In this document: positions 61,078 through 64,000 of the stretch, one piece after another
How the letters are laid out: the number at the start of each line of letters is the position of its first letter
Numbering within the stretch: the first letter of the stretch is position 1
Source of the DNA: Nocardioides ochotonae
Lineage (GTDB): Bacteria; Actinomycetota; Actinomycetes; Propionibacteriales; Nocardioidaceae
DNA length: 64,000 bases
NCBI RefSeq assembly: GCF_011420305.2
Contig: NZ_CP061769.1
Coordinates: forward strand, 3,769,001 to 3,833,000
Direction of reading: 5' to 3'
Notes under the pieces: model-generated
What the model saw: only the letters and a program-made list of their open reading frames with translations
Told to the model about the DNA's origin: nothing
The model's database searches: none
Position numbers and translations under genes: made by a program

Positions 61078-62460
61078 TCAGGCCTTCTGGTGCTTGCCGG
61101 CGTCGGCGGTCTCGGGTGCGTAGCCGTAGCCGTACCCGTAGCCGTAGCTGCCGCTGCGCCGCGCGGGCACCATGTTCATGACCAGGCCCAGCGCCTTGGC
61201 GTCGACGCTGGCGAGCCGCTCGACCGACTGCGCGAGCTGGTCGCGGGTGGTGGAGCCGTAGCGGACCACGAGCAGCGCGCCGTCGGCGTGCGAGGCCAGC
61301 AGGGCCGCGTCGGTGACCGGGAGCAGCGGCGGGGCGTCGATGATCACGACGTCGAAGTCGTTGCGGATCTTGGCCAGCAGCTCGGTCATCGCGTGCGACT
61401 GGAGCAGCTCGGCCGGGTTCGGGGGGATCGCCCCGGCGCTGAGCACCCTCAGGTCGGTGCCCGGGTGCTTCTGGATCGCCTCCTCGAGGCTGACCTTGCC
61501 GACCAGCACGGTGGTGACGCCGACGGCGTGGTCGAGGCCGAGCGCGGCACTGGCCTTGGGGCGGCGCAGGTCACCCTCGATGAGGAGCGTCTTCTTGCCG
61601 GCCTGGGCCAGCGACAGCGCCAGGTTGAGCGAGGTGCTGGTCTTGCCCTCGTTGGGCAGCGCCGAGGTCACGACCACGACCTTCTCGGCGTGGTCGACCT
61701 CGAGGAACTGCAGGTTGGTGCGGATCACCCGGAACGCCTCGGCGCGCGGCGCCGTCGTGGGCAGCGAGGTGATCAGCGGCTCGGTGCGGGCCGCGGCGTC
61801 GTAGGCGATCGAGCCGAGCATCGGCGCCGCGGTGAGCGTGGTGGCCTCGGCCGGGTCCTTGACGCTGGTGTCGAGCAGCTCGCGCAGCAGCGCCAGGCCG
61901 ACACCCAGCAGCAGGCCGAGCACCAGGCCGAGGCCCAGGTTGCGCACCGGCTGCGGCGAGGACGGGTCGCTCGGCAGGGACGCCGCGTCGGAGAGGCTGG
62001 CGCGGATCGGGGTGCGTCCGCCGATCGTCTCGATCTCCTCGATCCAGGCGGAGAGCTGCTCGGCGTAGGACTGCGCGATCGCCTGGGCCAGCGCGGGCTC
62101 CGGGTCGGTCGCGGTGATCTTGACCATCACGGTCTCGGGCAGCACCGAGGCCGACACCTTGCCCGTGAGCTCAGCGGCGGTGAGGTCGAGGTCGAGGTCG
62201 GCGATCACCGAGTCGGCCAGCTGGGTCGTGTTGACCTGCTGGGCGTAGGAGGTCACCCGCTGCCCGGAGAACAGCGCGCCCTGGTAGGCGTCGCTGCCAC
62301 CGCTCTGGCTGGAGGTGGAGACGAAGAGCTGCGCCGAGGACTGGTACTGCGGCGTCGCGGTGAACGTCAACGTCGCCGCCGCCGCCAGCACCACCGCCGT
62401 GACGGACAGGATCATCAGCCAGCGCCGCCGAAGCAGCCTCAGGTAGTCACGCAACTCCAC
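61078..62460 (-). CDS. Chain-length determinant and bacterial tyrosine kinase (Wzc/CpsCD fusion)
   Basis: 460 residues from GTG 62458-62460. Residues 1-200: Wzz domain with two membrane helices (about 14-34 and 174-194). Residues 255-420: BY-kinase with Walker A in [17 protein letters not shown] (266-275), second Walker-type motif [11 protein letters not shown] (about 293-303) and [14 protein letters not shown]. The tail has a GY repeat ([16 protein letters not shown]), the autophosphorylated Tyr cluster. It controls polymer length in Wzy-dependent EPS export. Confidence 0.95.
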   Translation of the reverse strand: MELRDYLRLLRRRWLMILSVTAVVLAAAATLTFTATPQYQSSAQLFVSTSSQSGGSDAYQGALFSGQRVTSYAQQVNTTQLADSVIADLDLDLTAAELTGKVSASVLPETVMVKITATDPEPALAQAIAQSYAEQLSAWIEEIETIGGRTPIRASLSDAASLPSDPSSPQPVRNLGLGLVLGLLLGVGLALLRELLDTSVKDPAEATTLTAAPMLGSIAYDAAARTEPLITSLPTTAPRAEAFRVIRTNLQFLEVDHAEKVVVVTSALPNEGKTSTSLNLALSLAQAGKKTLLIEGDLRRPKASAALGLDHAVGVTTVLVGKVSLEEAIQKHPGTDLRVLSAGAIPPNPAELLQSHAMTELLAKIRNDFDVVIIDAPPLLPVTDAALLASHADGALLVVRYGSTTRDQLAQSVERLASVDAKALGLVMNMVPARRSGSYGYGYGYGYAPETADAGKHQKA

Positions 62461-62585
62461 GCGGGCACTCCAAGCATCGGTACAGGGGATAGGCCCCCGC
62501 GACCCTATCGGCCGGTGACCGGGCCCTCGTGACCGGCATCGCACGGTGGGACTGGCCGCTCCAGGCCGCGTGACAGGGTGGGGGC

Positions 62586-63407
62586 ATGAGCATCGAGCAG
62601 ATCGCCCACGAGGCGGAGGAGGCGGACGGCGCCGCGCCGCTGGACGAGGCGACCTGGCGGGCGCTCGCCCACCACGAGCGGGTGCGGGCCTGGGAGAGCG
62701 AGGACGGCTTCGCGCTGCTGGTCGGCGCCGACCTGAGCCTGGTCGTGCGCCCGACCGCCCGCCGCCGCGGGGTCGGGCGGGCACTCCTCGAGCACGTCCT
62801 CGCCAACACCGAGGCCGCCGGCCCCGCGCAGCTGCTCGCCTGGTCGCACGGCAACCACCCCGGGGCGGCCGCGCTCGCCGCGGCGTACGACTTCGAGCGG
62901 GTGCGGGACCTGTGGGTGATGCGCCGCGACGCGAGCGACCCGCTGCCGGCGCTGACGGTGCCGGCCGGGATCGAGGTGCGCGGCTACCGGCCGCAGGACG
63001 CCGAGGAGGTGGTGCGCGTCAACGCCGCCGCCTTCGCCGCCCACCCCGAGCAGGGCGCGATGGACGCCGCGGAGCTCGAGGAGCGGATGCGCGCGGACTG
63101 GTTCGACCCCGCGGGGCTGCTGGTCGCCACCGAGGCCGGCTCGGACCGGCTGCTCGGCTTCCACTGGACCAAGCGCCACTCCCCCGAGCTCGGCGAGGTC
63201 TACGTCGTGGGCATCGACCCGGCCGCGCAGGGACGCGGACTCGGCTCCCTGCTCACCCTCGCCGGCCTGCACCACCTCACCGACGCCGGGGTGCGCGAGG
63301 TGCTGCTCTACGTCGAGTCCGACAACGCCCCCGCCATCGCCGTCTACTCCCGTCTCGGCTTCCGCCACGACGACGTGGACACGCACGTGCAGTACCGGCG
63401 CGGCTGA
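62586..63407 (+). CDS. mshD: Mycothiol synthase
   Basis: 273 residues from ATG 62586. Two GNAT domains: the first around LSLVVRPTARRRGVGRALLEHVLANTE and the second around GEVYVVGIDPAAQGRGLGSLLTLAGLHHLTDAGVREVLLYVESDNAPAIAVYSRLGF, with FHWTKRHSPELGEVY linking them, as in MshD. It acetylates Cys-GlcN-inositol, the last mycothiol step. In mycobacteria mshD is adjacent to glnR; here they are 9 kb apart with EPS-related genes between, hinting at an insertion. Confidence 0.93.
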   Translation: MSIEQIAHEAEEADGAAPLDEATWRALAHHERVRAWESEDGFALLVGADLSLVVRPTARRRGVGRALLEHVLANTEAAGPAQLLAWSHGNHPGAAALAAAYDFERVRDLWVMRRDASDPLPALTVPAGIEVRGYRPQDAEEVVRVNAAAFAAHPEQGAMDAAELEERMRADWFDPAGLLVATEAGSDRLLGFHWTKRHSPELGEVYVVGIDPAAQGRGLGSLLTLAGLHHLTDAGVREVLLYVESDNAPAIAVYSRLGFRHDDVDTHVQYRRG

Positions 63408-63469
63408 GGTCGGCCCACCGGCTCGACCAGTGGGCCCCCGGCGGCGGGGCTCGACTACGCTCAGCGCCG

Positions 63470-64000
63470 ATGAACGCGGCCACCTCACTCGACGAATCCG
63501 ACCAGACCGGCGGGCGCCGCTGGCGGCGTCGCGACCGGGCCACCGTGCCCCCCGAGCCCACCCCACCCCCGGCTCCGCTCCTCAGCCCCGAGGAGTACGC
63601 CGCCCGGCTCGGCGAGGCCCAGGCCGCCGCCGAGCAGGCCACCGCGCTGCGCCGCTCCGCCGAGCTGGCCGCCGCGGAGGCGAGCGCCGAGCGGCTGGTC
63701 GCCGAGGACGCCGCCCGCGAGGCGATCGCGGCCCGCGAGGCGGCCGACCGAACGCTCACCGAGCGCGCGGCCGCCGTCGAGGAGGCGTTCGCGGCACGCG
63801 CCGCCGCCGAGCAGGCCGCCGCCGCTGCCACCGACGAGCGCACCGCCGCTGAGACGGCCGGCACCGAGGCCGCCCGGCTGCGCGAGCAGGCCGAGCAGGC
63901 CGCCCGCGCCCAGGCCGAGGCCGCCGCCGCGGCCGCCGCGCTGCACGAGCAGGCCGAGGCCGCCGCCCAGCGGGCCGAGGAGGCGCGCGAGCGCGCCGAG
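63470..64000 (+). CDS. Ala-rich coiled-coil protein (partial)
   Basis: The first 177 codons of a gene running past the window end, from ATG 63470 with TACGCT 8 bases upstream (leaderless-type promoter). After a short disordered, Arg/Pro-rich start (RRWRRRDRATVPPEPTPPPAP) it is an almost continuous heptad-like coiled coil dominated by Ala and Glu (AAAEQATALRRSAELAAAEAS, REQAEQAARAQAEAAAAAAA). Could be a structural or secretion-associated protein. The function cannot be read from this part. Confidence 0.7.
   Translation, partial: MNAATSLDESDQTGGRRWRRRDRATVPPEPTPPPAPLLSPEEYAARLGEAQAAAEQATALRRSAELAAAEASAERLVAEDAAREAIAAREAADRTLTERAAAVEEAFAARAAAEQAAAAATDERTAAETAGTEAARLREQAEQAARAQAEAAAAAAALHEQAEAAAQRAEEARERAE

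Overview
This 64 kb window is G+C-rich throughout, has strong G/C bias at third codon positions, and uses many GTG and some TTG starts. It carries mycothiol synthase (mshD), F420-dependent luciferase-like oxidoreductases, an HbhA-like protein, glucosyl-3-phosphoglycerate synthase and an orphan GlnR. These markers point to an actinobacterial chromosome, most plausibly Nocardioides or another Nocardioidaceae. This placement is inferred from gene content and not computed.

Layout. 1-16 kb holds acyl-CoA, CoA and lipid catabolism: a 3-hydroxyacyl-CoA dehydrogenase (cut by the window start), a TetR regulator with an SDR and an exporter, two F420-type oxidoreductases, a thiolase/crotonase operon, a MarR regulator and the fused isobutyryl-CoA mutase icmF. 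Three copies of a large perfect or near-perfect palindrome (A, B, C) sit after stop codons here. 16-24 kb holds an HTH regulator, a DUF4012 surface protein, a lysine-rich secreted protein, and an operon of gpgS, folP, a LigB-like gene and a RibD-type reductase. 23.6-30.2 kb holds nucleotide-sugar and exopolysaccharide genes (galE, two GDP-mannose dehydratase-like genes, a priming glycosyltransferase, a GT4 enzyme and a mannose-isomerase-type cupin).

30-32 kb holds an XRE regulator, hbhA and DUF2516, an order I recall from Mycobacterium. 32.9-39.5 kb is sulfate activation: an unusual ATP-sulfurylase-like/APS-kinase/LMW-phosphatase fusion, a TauE exporter and cysDN, with UDP-glucose dehydrogenase between them. 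39.5-45.8 kb is a lower-G+C exopolysaccharide island made of a roughly 1 kb orphan stretch and a tightly packed six-gene minus-strand operon of transferases, a flippase and what looks like a Wzy remnant.

45.8-55.6 kb is a block resembling the Mycobacterium Rv0813c-Rv0819 neighbourhood as I remember it: DUF1416 (sseC), the sulfurtransferase sseA/cysA2, DUF4395, a candidate 25-residue leader peptide, thioredoxin, a large secreted hydrolase, MoaD/ThiS, glnR, ygfZ, fur and a nitrobindin-like protein. mshD, expected next to glnR, lies at 62.6 kb, after a region with a broken polysaccharide deacetylase, an O-antigen ligase, an SGNH hydrolase, DsrE, dtd, a BKACE enzyme and a Wzc-like tyrosine kinase.

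The standout observations are: the dispersed palindrome family with paired compensatory changes; a MarR operator shared by the thiolase and icmF promoters and overlapping their -10 elements; the three-domain CysC/phosphatase fusion with a repeat-derived linker; the leader peptide before the sulfur operon; and a recurrent TANNNT-N6-8-start-codon promoter layout suggesting leaderless transcripts.
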